Assembly (NCBI GenBank): GCA_036873135.1
Contig: JAPTYO010000020.1
Span: 984,081-1,048,080, forward strand
Reading direction: 5' to 3'
DNA length: 64,000 nt
Source: Clarkia xantiana subsp. parviflora
Taxonomy: Eukaryota; Streptophyta; Magnoliopsida; Myrtales; Onagraceae
The notes beneath the pieces are model-generated. The model did no database searches. It saw only the letters and a list, made by a program, of their open reading frames with translations, and had not been told where the DNA came from. Below are positions 9,675-20,900 of the stretch, piece by piece. Position 1 is the stretch's first letter. Each line of letters begins with the position of its first letter. The position numbers and the translations under genes were made by a program.

Positions 9675-10652
9675 TGTGATGGATATACGCCCAATTTGAA
9701 CCCGTTGACTCCCGAACCGTTGTATTTTTATCGTCCCATTTATGATTGCAAATCGAAACTTCAACCCGGACACTTCGCGAGAACACCAACGGCTCGGACG
9801 GGGCCGAAGCGCCCGTCCGACAACGAAGGACTCACCTAGGTGAGGTCGGGTGGCCACACCCGACCTCCCCTAGGGGAGATCGGGTCAGCCAACCCGATCT
9901 CCCCTAGGGGAGATCGGGTGGACCAACCCGATCTCTCCTAGGAGAGATCGGGTCAGCCGACCCGATCTCTCCTAGGAGAGATCGGGTCGGCCAACCCGAT
10001 CTCTCCTAGGAGAGATCGGGTTGGCCAACCCGATCTCTCCTAGGAGAGATCGGGTCGGCTGACCCGATCCCTCCTAGGAGGGATGGGGTTGGCCAACCCC
10101 ACCCTCCCTAGGAGGGGTTGGGTGCCCTCACCCAACCCCTACCCTTGGGGGTCGGATTCCTCCCCCCCCCAAGGGTCCCGACACCCCTCTCAGACGCCCA
10201 TGCTCGGTCCAGTCTGCCTACCTCCTCCGAATCCTGAGGTCTTAATTATATACTTAAAGGTTAATTAATTGTGTTTAGAGGTTAACGATGTCATTAAGCC
10301 ACCTTAATGACACCGTTGCCTATAAATACCCCACCTTCACAACTCATTTGGACATCTTGGCTATTTGGACAATTTAGCTCTGACATCTCTCTAGCTTTAT
10401 CTCTCTAGAAGTATAGTTCTGACTTAGGCATCGGAGAGGGTTCACCAGGCACCACCCCCCCTCCTCCGTGTCTGGTATTGCCCCTTTTGCAGGGCAAAGG
10501 GAGAGAAGAAGAGAAGGAACCAAGGGAAGAAGGAACGGAAGAAGGACATAGGAAAAGACAAGGCGACTTGAGAAGACCGGATCACACACACCCCCCTATA
10601 AGGAGTGGGATTAAAGCCGACACCCCGTTGACTGAGATCCCATAACTTAACA
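9675..10652 (+). repeat. 3' LTR of the gypsy element
   Basis: Same length and, in every line compared, same sequence as 2-979, including palindromes and TATA box. It ends in ACTTAACA; host DNA resumes with GTATG 50 bp from the F-box stop codon. Confidence 0.95.
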
Positions 10653-10676
10653 GTATGTAGCTAAACTACATATAGA

Positions 10677-10699
10677 TACATACATACATACATACATAC
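10677..10699. repeat. (TACA)n microsatellite in an F-box 3' UTR
   Basis: Short TACA repeat just beyond the stop codon. The paralogous gene has the same repeat at 14081-14101, so it predates the gene duplication and shows the LTR element inserted into an existing 3' UTR. Confidence 0.8.
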
Positions 10700-10701
10700 C
10701 T

Positions 10702-12167
10702 TTACCGTTCAAAACAAAGCTTACCTCGATGGCTATCCGGATGAAATGTCACTTCAGCTTGAGCGGAAATTCGAGGTAGTTTTGGCAATTTTTTGTACAT
10801 CTGTTGTGTAACGACACCGTTCCTTTTAGCGGATCTCAACTCCATTTTCTCAAGAATTGGCGAATTGAGAAGCATGAATGCTGCAAATTCTATCTCATGT
10901 GCAACACAAAAGATATCAAGCATTTCAATCACCTTTAACTTCATGAATCCATTTCCTTGAGTATATTCTTTCTGCCAACAACTGGATTTCACTTGTTTCG
11001 CTTTTTCCTTTTCAGAAGGAGATTTTCTAGGCTGCATGCATTCGAAGAAATAGATCATCAACTTGAAGAACTAAATTCATATATGTATATAATAAGTACG
11101 TTGTACCGTTATAACAAGTTTTTCGAGGTTAGGAGCACTTGTGATCAGCTCTAGAAGAACTGGAATCTCTTCCCTTTCATGAAGATAGACTTGAGCCAAC
11201 TTCATTATCTTCAGATAATTGAAGGTAGTCGAGAGTCCTCGAGAGAAGCCGAACTTAAAATTCTAGCAACACAATTAGAAAGATATTAGCAAATGTAGAG
11301 ACACGGTTGCATATGAAATCAAATAAACTATAGCCAAAAATCAGAAATGGAAAGGATATGCTAAGAAAACAAAGTCTGCATAAAATAGATCAGCACCTCA
11401 GTAAAGTAATCTATTATTGTAAGCCTCTTAAGATTAGGTGCACCATTAAGAAGTTTGATGACATTGAATTGCCTTTCATTAGAGTGCACATCAATAAACA
11501 TCTCAACTAACCCATTTGCGCTTTCAAGGCAAATGTCCTTGAATTCACCTTTCAGCTTCAAGTACTTGAGTTTTGGAGCAGAGATAGTAATCACGTCATT
11601 TGAACTTTTTAACGAACATAAGGTGAGGCTCTCGATCAGCGGGGATTTAGAAATAAGCATCCCAATTTCACGGTCCACCGTCTTGTATAAAAGTTGGAGT
11701 ATCTTCAAGTTCAGGAATCCCCCAAATGTAGGAGATATGTATAGTAGCTTATATCCGTACAACGTCAGATGGGTTAGCTTCTTGCAATGGAATAATAAAT
11801 GTGAAGGAAATTCATAATCGCCTCCAATGACCTCCAATTCCTCGAGATCTGGCTTCAATACCAAGCACAACCACCGCTGCATTTTGTGAGTTACTGTTAA
11901 TGTCGTACATCGAATACTAAACTTGCGAATAGGGCCTTGGTGAAGGCGCAAAAAACCATTAACACCCTTCACAAACTCAGCTACAGTTCCCCATCCTCCG
12001 TTCATGTACACAAAGTTAAGGTCAGGCATGTAACTCCATCTATACCTCCAAGAACGAGCTAGGACACTTGTCCTCACAGCCTCACGAGGCAGTAAGTAAG
12101 TGAGTATCTTCTCAATGATTTCTGTGGGCATATTGCTTATATAATCAATGTTACCACGGTATTCCAT
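10702..12167 (-). CDS. F-box/LRR/FBD protein (At1g13570-like), copy 1
   Basis: Exons: 12167-11397, 11262-11107 and 11031-10702, all phase 0, giving about 418 residues. Residues about 10-55 are an F-box of the FBD class (ISNMPTEIIEKILTYLLPRE, VRTSVLARSWRYRW). Leucine-rich repeats follow (LFHCKKLTHLTLYGYKLL, SPLIESLTLCSLKSS, GAPNLKRLTI). The last exon is the FBD tail (LKVIEMLDIFCVAHEIEF). Such proteins act as substrate adaptors of SCF ubiquitin ligases; the target is unknown. For exon 3 an earlier acceptor at 11071 would add 13 residues in frame. I prefer 11031 because it has the better pyrimidine tract and is the only one that works in copy 2. A 5'-UTR intron is likely (donor at 12538, acceptor near 12190). 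A gypsy element begins 50 bp after the stop. Confidence 0.88.
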
Positions 12168-12853
12168 GTCGAAGTAATGAGGAACACTGCATCACAGCAA
12201 GTAACAAGCAAATTAACAAAGTGAACTCTCTTTTCGTTCAAGAATTCAACATGGAGCGGTCAATGAAATTCAAAATTCAACACGGTACTCAGCTGTGTTT
12301 AACAGAATCACGAATACGATAGTTGAGCCGGAGATTATTAGAATATAGGGTTTTTAGTTACTCTGTGGTTGAATTTGAAAAATTAGGGTTTCAAGGCGTT
12401 TCAATCGCAACGTCTCATAGAGAATAAGAAAACGACCTCTCAAATCCAGGGCTAACATATGCAATCGCAAAATTAAACATTGTAGGGCACCTTAATGCTA
12501 ATCGTACACAAAGTGTGAAATCAAAGATTCGTACATACCTCCCTAACGACGAAAATGGCTAAATTTCTCGACGGTTGCCTCTGATCAGCAAATCCAGTAG
12601 CGCATCGATCAGCTTAGCTTCGCTGCTCTTGGCTCTGTAATGGCGCCAATTGCGTAAGAGAAGGTAAAAGGAAAAGAAAAGAGTGAAGCTGACAAGAGAG
12701 TGTCTCATATATATTAACTAAAGCCGCTCGGCCTTGTTAATGTAAAGATAAATGGGCCAAGTATGATTTGGGCTTTGTGAAGGTGATTTGGGCTTTGGGC
12801 CCAGTACGATAAATTCAGTTTTTTTTCTTTACCGGGATAATTATTCACTGTAA
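12168..12853 (-). promoter_or_regulatory. Leader and promoter of F-box copy 1
   Basis: On the minus strand a 5'-UTR exon seems to end at 12539 (GGGAG then GTATGT) and splice to an AG near 12190. A TATATAT stretch at 12707-12714 is a candidate TATA box. The stretch is alignable with 15592-16200 before copy 2, so it was duplicated with the gene. Confidence 0.5.
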
Positions 12854-13268
12854 GAGCATCCACAGTGGCATTGCGTAAAGATTACGTAAACGTGGGTCCT
12901 ACATCTTTATTTAAGTAAAGCAACAAAAACTATCTACAGTGGTTTTACATAGCATTCCTTAAAGATGGGACCCACACGTAAATTTATGTTTTTACATAAA
13001 GCATTCCTTAAATTTAAGTAATGCACTATGTATTACGTAACCAATTTTTTATTATAAATTAATTCATTTTATAATTAATGGTAATATCTTATTGGTGGTT
13101 GTTGGAAAATTTAATAATAAAATATATTTAAGGAATATGTTTAAGTAATACGATTGCAGAGAAAATATATTTTACGTGTGTCTTAACTTTACGTATTACT
13201 TAAAGTGTACATAAATGTTTACGTGGCAACTTTAAAGAATACAATTTATGTAAAACCACCGTGGATGC
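12854..13268. mobile_element. MITE with GCATCCAC termini
   Basis: About 415 bp, AT-rich, bounded by inverted ends (left GAGCATCCACAGTGG, right CCACCGTGGATGC) with TAA on both sides. The inside repeats GTAAAAC/TTACGTAA-like motifs in both orientations. A 3-bp TAA duplication fits the PIF/Harbinger (Tourist) group. Assignment is by ends only. Confidence 0.6.
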
Positions 13269-13295
13269 TAACATCCCTAATATATTTATTTCACA

Positions 13296-13375
13296 TTAAG
13301 AATAATTATTATTTGAATCGGGATAGACTTTAATAGATAATTATTATTTGAATCGGGATAGGCTTTAATAGATAA
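13296..13375. repeat. Tandem duplication of about 40 bp
   Basis: The segment containing TTATTATTTGAATCGGGATA and CTTTAATAGATAA occurs twice in direct succession with one difference. It is absent upstream of F-box copy 2. Nothing else is recognised from 13376 to 14080 apart from AT-rich sequence. Confidence 0.7.
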
Positions 13376-14103
13376 TATTGCCGGTTATGAATAATTTTTC
13401 AGTACTGGGACTCGACAAAGTTTGATATGCTAAATTGCAACACAATATCACATAGTTAAATATATACGATTTTTTCCTCTTTACCATTTTCTACACTCTA
13501 CTTATTATTTGATTAATCGCTGAATTGTTACAGCATATTATGTACTTTCTACATACGAACTATTCTATCATCAATATTTATTAAAACATTTTTGTCTTTA
13601 TGTGCTAGGTTCGGTACATAATAACAGGGATATAGCTATTCGTATGAATTTTTGGGGGCGAGTGTAAATGCATATCTATAGCTTTTTTTTTTTTTGGCTC
13701 AGTGAAATGCATATTGGTATCTACAGTTGCAGATTGTATGTCAACGGCATATATTATCTATTCTTGACTTGAATAGAGAATTACATTAACTACTAAGACA
13801 GACAATATGGGCCAACCAAACAAGTTGGATTCATAGAGACAAAATAAGAACAAATACTCAATAAAATCCATACAAGATTCCAACTACGAGGAACAAAAGA
13901 TTGGACAATTACATCTCAAAACACAAACATCTGAAGATTCAAGTAAGCATTTACCTAGGGAAGAACATGAAAGACCCTAACAAGTTGTGCCAAAGACCAA
14001 ATGTTCATTGAAAACCTGTTTATTGTAAGAATTTACAGTTTAGAGATGAGTAAAAAGTAAATCTAAGATGTATTTAGAGACATACATACATACATACATA
14101 CCT

Positions 14104-15591
14104 TTATCGTACAAAACGATAGTTATCTCGATGGCTATCCGGATGAAATGTGACATCAGCTCGAGGGGAAATCCGGGGTAGTTTTGGCAATTTTTTGTAC
14201 ATCCGTTGTATTACGACACCCTTCCTTTCAGAGGATCTCAACTCCATTTTCTCAAGAATTGGTGAATTGAGAAGCATGAATGTTGCAAATTCTATCTCAT
14301 GTGCAACACAAAATATATCAAGCATTTCAATCACCTTTAACTTCATGAATCCATTTCCTTGAGAATATTCTTTCTGCCAAGAACCAGATTTAACTTTTTT
14401 CTCTTTTTCCTTTTCAGGAGGAGATCTTCTAGGCTGCATTCGAAGACATGGATCATCAACGGGAAAAACTGCATTCATATATATAATAAATATATTGTAT
14501 AACTTACTATTATAGAAAGTTTTTCGAGGTTAGGAGCACTTGTGATCAGCTCTAGAAGAACTGGAATCTCTTCCATTTCATGAAGATAGACTTGAGCCAA
14601 CTTTATTATCTTCAGATAATTGAAGGTAGTCAAGAGTCCTCGAGAGAAGCCGAACTTAAAATTCTAGCAACACAATTAGAAAGATATTAGCAAATGTAGA
14701 GACACGGTTGCATATGAAATCAAATAAACTATACCAAAAAATAATGGAAGGATATGCTTTTTTTTGGCCAAACATGGAAGGATATGCTAAGACAACAAAG
14801 ACTGCATTAAAAAAAAAAAGCACCTGAGTAAAGTAATTTGCTGTAAGCCTCTGAAGATTGGGTGCACCACGAAGAAGTTTGATGACATTGCATTGCCTTT
14901 TATTAGTGTACAGTTCAATGAACATCTCAACTAACACAGTTGCGTTTTCAAGGCAAATGTTGTTGAATGTACCTTGCAGCTTGAAGTACTTGACTTTTGG
15001 AGCAGAGATTGTAATCATGTCATTTGAACTTTTTAACGAATATAAGGTGAGGCTCTCGAGCAGCGGGCATTTAGAAATAAGCATCCCAATTTCACCATCC
15101 ACCATCTCATATGAAAGGTAGAGTGTCTTCAAATTTAGGAATCCCTCAAATGTAGGAGGTATATATAGTAGCTTACAACTAGACAACTTCAGGTGGGTTA
15201 GCTTCTTGCAGTGGAATAATAAATGTGAAGGAAATGCATCATCGCCTCCCCCGACCTCCAATTCCTCGAGATCTGGCTTCAATACCAAACACATCCACCG
15301 ATTTATTTTGTGCCTTACCGTTAATGACGTACACTGAACACCAAACTTGCGAATACGGCCTCGGTGAAGACGCAAAAAACCATTAACACCCTTCACAAAC
15401 TCAGCTGCTGTTCCCCAACCTCCGCTCATGTACACAAAGTTAAGGTCAGGCATGTAAGTCCATCTATACCTCCAAGTACGAGCCAGGACACTTGTCCTCA
15501 CAGCCTCACGAGGCTTTAAGTAAGTGAGTATTTTCTCAATGATTTCTGTGGGCATATTGCTTATATAATCAATGTTACCTCGATATTCCAT
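14104..15591 (-). CDS. F-box/LRR/FBD protein (At1g13570-like), copy 2
   Basis: Exons: 15591-14824, 14663-14508 and 14433-14104, phase 0 throughout, about 417 residues. It has the same architecture as copy 1: F-box at the N-terminus (ISNMPTEIIEKILTYLKPRE), leucine-rich repeats, FBD tail. The two proteins are close throughout, with changes concentrated in the repeats (for example LSSCKLLYIPPTFEGFLNLK). A 4-bp ATGC present in copy 1 upstream of exon 3 is missing here. Reading exon 3 from the early acceptor (14468) therefore frameshifts, while the downstream acceptor TGCAG at 14434 keeps the frame. The first exon stays open into the intron. A 5'-UTR intron is likely here as well. Confidence 0.87.
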
Positions 15592-16640
15592 ATCGAAGTA
15601 AAGAGCAACACTGCATCACAGTAAGTGGCAAGCAAATTAACAAAGCGCACTCTCTTTTCATTCAAGAATTCAACATGTAGCGGTTAATGTAATTCAACAT
15701 AGAACTCAGATATGTACTCTCCAGCGAAGAAATCAAAATAGAACAAGTAACTGAATCAAGAATACTATAGATGAGACAGGAAATGCCGATTAGAATATAG
15801 GGATTTTAGTTATTCTGATGTTATTTTAATGGTTGAATTTGAAAAATTAGGGTTTCGAGGCGTTTCAATCGCAATGTATCATAGAGAATAAGAAAACGAC
15901 CTCTCAAATCCAGGGCTAACAGACGCCACCAAATTAAACATTGATGGGCACCTTAATGCTAATCGTACACAAAAAGTGAAATCGCAGATTAGTACATACC
16001 TCTCTCACGACGGAAATGGCTAACTTTCCCCTCGGTTTCCTACTCTTATAAGCAAATCCAGTAGCAGCACATCGATGAGCTTAGGTTCAATGCTCTCGGC
16101 TCTGTAATGGCGCCAACTGAGAGAAGAGGAAGAGAGGGAAGCTGAGAGGAGAGAGAGCATCTCATGACTCATATCACTCGAAAACCGTTCGGCCTTGTTA
16201 GCGTAACAATAAATGGGCCAAGTCTGAGTTGGGCTTTGAGAAGGTGAATTTCTACTATTACTACTGGGCTCTAATCAATTTACCATGTTTCATTTGGTTT
16301 AAATATGACCGAAATAATATAATCACTAACATTGTGTACCTTGTGTGGAATGTAAATTTTATAGCTTATATTATGATAAATATTTAATAACTTATGTTTT
16401 ATACGAACAAATTATTTTTAAATTATTCGATATCAACAAAAATCTTATGAATTTTATTATAAATTAATTTGATATATTAATATACATATATTATATTTAT
16501 ATGTCATCAGAAAGCATATTGTGTTTATTTTCACATGAAAAATAACTTATAAAATTAAGTAATGTAGAATATTATCATCCTTTAATTATAATAATTAAAG
16601 TTAAAAAGTATGATGGTAAATTAAAAATATATATTGATAG
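15592..16640. other. Leader/promoter of F-box copy 2 and AT-rich spacer
   Basis: 15592-16200 is alignable with the region before copy 1, including a possible 5'-UTR donor near 16000 and the ATGGGCCAAG motif near 16213. Beyond it the sequence is AT-rich with no gene or clear repeat. Confidence 0.5.
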
Positions 16641-16649
16641 ACTCTAGTT

Positions 16650-16916
16650 GTTTTCCACTTTTCCGACTGATTTCGGCGTTAAAATAGACATTTTAAGCAA
16701 CAAAAACATGTTGTTTTAAACTTTTCTGAAGTATCAGATTTATTACTCGTGGATTAAGCTTATTTGATACTTAAAAAATGTGTTTTTGTTTCGTCAAATT
16801 TAAGAGAAAAAATAGAAATCAACCAAATGATAGTTGGGACATTAAATATCACCATTTTAAATATGAATTAACAACATATCTTATAGTTGAGACTTTTTTT
16901 AGGTTCTTAACCCTTA
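16650..16916. mobile_element. Truncated MITE of the GGGTTAAGAACCTA group
   Basis: The right end (TTTTTAGGTTCTTAACCC) and about 260 bp of body match the element at 20218-20585 (shared GTATCAGAT, GGCTTATTTGAT, GATAGTTGGGAC). The left terminus is missing. Confidence 0.6.
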
Positions 16917-17860
16917 ATTATATTGTGTAGATCCCTAGTCATTGTGGTAAGAATCTGCATTAAGGGTGTTTTCTCTTGATTTGCGGTTCTGTTGTGCTTT
17001 GTTTTGTTTGTATGATGTTGGTGTTGAGAAGAATAGGTATTCTTATCTTCTTTGTATACGTAAATTTCTTAGTTTTCTTTAAACAAGACAAAAATGCAAA
17101 TAATAATAATATTATAAGTATGGTATTTATGAAGCATTGTAGAAAAATCTGTCAATATAAATAGATAAATCTAAAGTTGTAAACGAGTCGAGTCAAATCT
17201 AGATTGTATTATTTTTCTTCTTTTCCGGCCGAAGGCTCATTGGGCTAGATTTTTTTCTATCTTTTTGCCAAGACACATTGCCCCATTGTGTTGTAGTAAT
17301 ACCTAGGAATTTTGGAAAAAAAAAAAACCTAGGAATTGTATATAACTGTTAAATTTTAATACAATTACAACTTACAAGTCGAATCTAGAAATTTTTATGT
17401 TTTAAAATTGTATATCTCTTAAATTGGATGTAAATGAAGCAACTATTGACCCATGAGCTCTTTTAATGTATACACATGATGAACTCGCCATAGATTGAAA
17501 TGATTGTAGCAAAATGTTTTCAAATGGACATTCAATTGAAATACACAATTATTCAATTAAATGTATTTTTTTTACCAGCAATTAAAGGTATTTCACTATA
17601 TTCAATTTAACTGCATGTAGTGATAATTCAAATCTCTTAAAAGTTAGAAGTATTGTTAGATAAATGTACAGTTAGTGGTTTTACATTGCTTTCATCTAGT
17701 TGGAGCAACGCATTTAATTTGTTTATAAATACCATCATTTATTAGTATGAACAATTACTTATGTTTCTACTAACTAATACAATGCAATGCGTGTTCTATC
17801 TGCTAAATACGTCTCTTGATTCACCAATTAATATCCACGCTCTTCTATGTATAATATATA
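16917..17860. other. AT-rich spacer before the reductase gene
   Basis: No gene or convincing repeat. The short open frames present lack codon bias or domains. Confidence 0.5.
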
Positions 17861-17862
17861 TA

Positions 17863-17870
17863 TATATAAA
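17863..17870 (+). promoter_or_regulatory. Probable TATA box of the fatty acyl reductase gene
   Basis: TATATAAA lies at the end of a TA-rich run, 63 bp before the start codon. A CACACTCGCC stretch follows where transcription would begin, giving a leader of about 30-40 nt. Confidence 0.5.
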
Positions 17871-17932
17871 CACACTCGCCAATCAGTTACTACGTTTCGA
17901 TCTATACATACACCCCAATATTAATCTCTACA

Positions 17933-20900
17933 ATGGTTGGAATATTAATCCCCTGCAGTGTTCCACGGATTTCTACCATGGGTCAACCTTGTATATTTAA
18001 CCGCACCCCACGAACAAATTACTACTCAAATCTTAGTTTTGACAGACTGAGTTCACCAAAAGTGGCAGTTAAATTACGACACGCAACTAATGATGTTTCA
18101 TGTTCATCTGCAACTGCTACAATCACTAAGGCATATGGTATTGGAATAGTAAAATTTCTTCAAGGTAAAAGCTTTTTAGTTACTGGCGCGACGGGACTAC
18201 TGGGAAAAGGTACATTTCTCATAAATCTTTCCTTTTGCTTTAGTTTTCTAATGCTAATGTCTTTCTGTATGCATGTTGTTAAATTCCGTGGTATACTGAA
18301 TCAAATTTAACGGGCTAACATATATTAACCATGTAAAACAGGTTGCTCTTGTTTGTTAGGAGTGAGCAAAAGTCCATTAGGACGGAAATTAAACGGGCAA
18401 CATATATTAACCATGAAATTTAATGGTCCATTAAGTTTTCTTATGAAATTTATTAGAGCTCAATTTCGATTAACTGTCTAGTTTTGTGCAAGTTTAAACT
18501 AACTTTGACCAATTGTCTTACGGTTGTGAATGCATGGTTTTGCTTTTATACTTTAACATTCCTCACACGTGTAGGCTGAAACATTTTAATTATGGGTGTC
18601 AATTGGGAGGGGCGGGACAGGTATCGGCAGCCCCGCGGGTCGACATGGGCGACTTGTACCCGTCCATACATGGGCGCGAGTCATCCTACGAGGGACATAA
18701 TTTATTATCACAAATTCTAAACCATAAACTGTATATTCACCATATTCAAATTCAAATCACAAATTACAAATTTAACTTCAAATCCAAATACAAATCAACA
18801 AACTCATTAGAAATCTTGTTGTTTTGATTATGTGTTATATTACTTATATAGCATTATATAATATATTGATACACGTGCGGGGCGGGTCCGCAGGGCCCCG
18901 CAACCCCAAACCCGTACCTCCCATCCCTTGTGGCGCGGGTCCGCGAGGGCAAAATCAGAGTGGGGCCTCGTGAGTCAGCAAGTAGCCGTGACCCGTTGAC
19001 ACCCCTAATTTTGATGGCCCATCAAGTTTAATCAAGCATTTAAATTCGGTTGCAGAGATTCAAATTTGCGCGCTTTGATACGATATGAAATTTCAGACTA
19101 ACCAATTAACTTATTGTCCTAAAACCTAAGGTGATGGGTGTATGCATGATTTCGACTTTATATTTCAACAAGTTTGTGTCCATATTGTTGATTTCACATA
19201 TCAGATTTGTCCAGATCAAGTATGGGCGTAAGATGGATTTGTTTAAAAGTTAGTCTCAACTCGTTCCAATTTGAAAAACTAGTTGTCTTAATCAAATAGT
19301 CATCACAATGCAGGGACGACTAAAGTAACACAGTGAGAAATACCATACCGATTGGTATCCGGATATTTGAGTTCCATATACGCAATTGAACTAATATCCT
19401 AGTTTTAAGATAGAACTTAAATATAGATAGTTACTCTCTGTTAGTCTGTTATACTCCGCAGAATGCGGTACATGTTATAACTAATAGTTTACCTGGAACA
19501 CTGTTTTAACTGCTATAATTATATTGAATCAAATGTATGTACAGTTCTAATAGAAAAGATGCTAAGGACATCTCCAGAGATAGGAAAGATATATGTTCTC
19601 ATAAAGGCAAAGAGTGAAGAACATGCTACTCACAGAGTTAGATCAGAGGTAACTATTTAAGCATTAATTGTTGTTCTACTTGAAATATACTTAACTGTAC
19701 AATTTTATCTGATTTGCATATCTATTGTAATTCTGCAGATTATAGAGTGTGAATTGTTTGAGAAAGTTAAACAAATCCACGGTTCCGAGTACTACGATTT
19801 CATGACAAGCAAGCTCGTACCCGTGGTAGGTGATATCGCCGAGGCTAATTTAGGAATCGAAAGTGATTTTTCAAACAAAATTACACAACAAGTTGATGTT
19901 GTCATCAATTCAGTAGCCAATACAACATTTGATGAGAGGTTAGTATATATTTCATGTCATGATCATATATGTATGCAAATGCATTATTCTAGCTAGCCTA
20001 ATGTTTGTATTTTTGTTATATATATATGCAGGTATGATGTAGCTCTTAACATAAACACTAAAGGACCTTTACGGGTTCTGGAATTTGCGAAAAAATGTTG
20101 TAAGCTACAGGTTTTGCTTCACATATCTACTGGTACGTAAAAGTTACTAACTGCATTTAAAATGTTTTTATCTGTAAAGGGTTGCTAGTAAAATGCAGTC
20201 TTTACAGATAAAAGTTTGGGTTAAAAACCTAAAAATAGTCTCAATTATAAGTCTTGCTGCTAATACCTGTTCCAGATTTAAAATGTATATATTCGGTTTC
20301 ATAACATCATATTTGTTGCTTTCCATCTTTTCCGGCTAATTTTGACGTTAAAATTGAGTGTTAAGCAATAAAAACATGTGTTCCACTTTTTTAAAGTATC
20401 AGATATGTTGCTCGGGACTTAGGCTTATTTGATGTTTAAAATACATGTTTTTGTTCCGTCAAGTTTAAGAGAAAAAGATAGAGATAAACCAATCTGATAG
20501 TTGGGACGCCGAATATCAACATTTTAAATCAGGGACAACGATTAACAACATAACCTATAGTTGAGATTGTTTTAGATCCTTAACCTTAGTTTAAGGAATA
20601 AATGTACTTTTTGTTTCATACGTGTGAGCGATTGTGGTTTTTGGTACATCATGTTTTTTTTGTATACTTTTGGTACCATATGTTCGGGGCCTAGTCCAAT
20701 TGTGGTTAATTTTCCCCAAATTGGACTAGGTACATCAAGCCTAGTGGTTCGATTTGGGTTCGTTGGAACTAAATTGAATATAAAAAAAAATTATGGATGC
20801 ATTAGATGGACTAAATGAACTAAATTAAAAGTATAGGGAAAGTCACGCGACTTGCACGTGCTACTTAACGGTAAAATTAATGGCTAACTAACCAATGAAC

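Larger units (their letters stand above)
2..10652 (+). mobile_element. Young non-autonomous Ty3/gypsy-type LTR retrotransposon (about 10.65 kb)
   Basis: Two direct repeats (2-979 and 9675-10652) begin TGTGATGG and end ACTTAACA. They lie exactly 9673 bp apart, and I found no mismatch where I compared them. A primer-binding site follows the left LTR and a G-rich polypurine tract precedes the right one. The inside carries a Gag-protease ORF (1031-4312), tandem repeats (4577-5480), a spliced gene on the opposite strand (5768-8012) and about 1.6 kb of non-coding DNA. No reverse transcriptase, RNase H or integrase is visible in any frame, so the element must depend on a relative. Gag, TGGCGCC-type PBS and antisense ORF suggest the Tat branch of plant gypsy elements (inference). 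The 5 bp after the right LTR are GTATG; the left flank lies outside the window. Confidence 0.93.

Noticed and set aside
18513..18827. 104-residue ORF in reductase intron 1
   Set aside because: Lies across a hAT MITE end; no domain.
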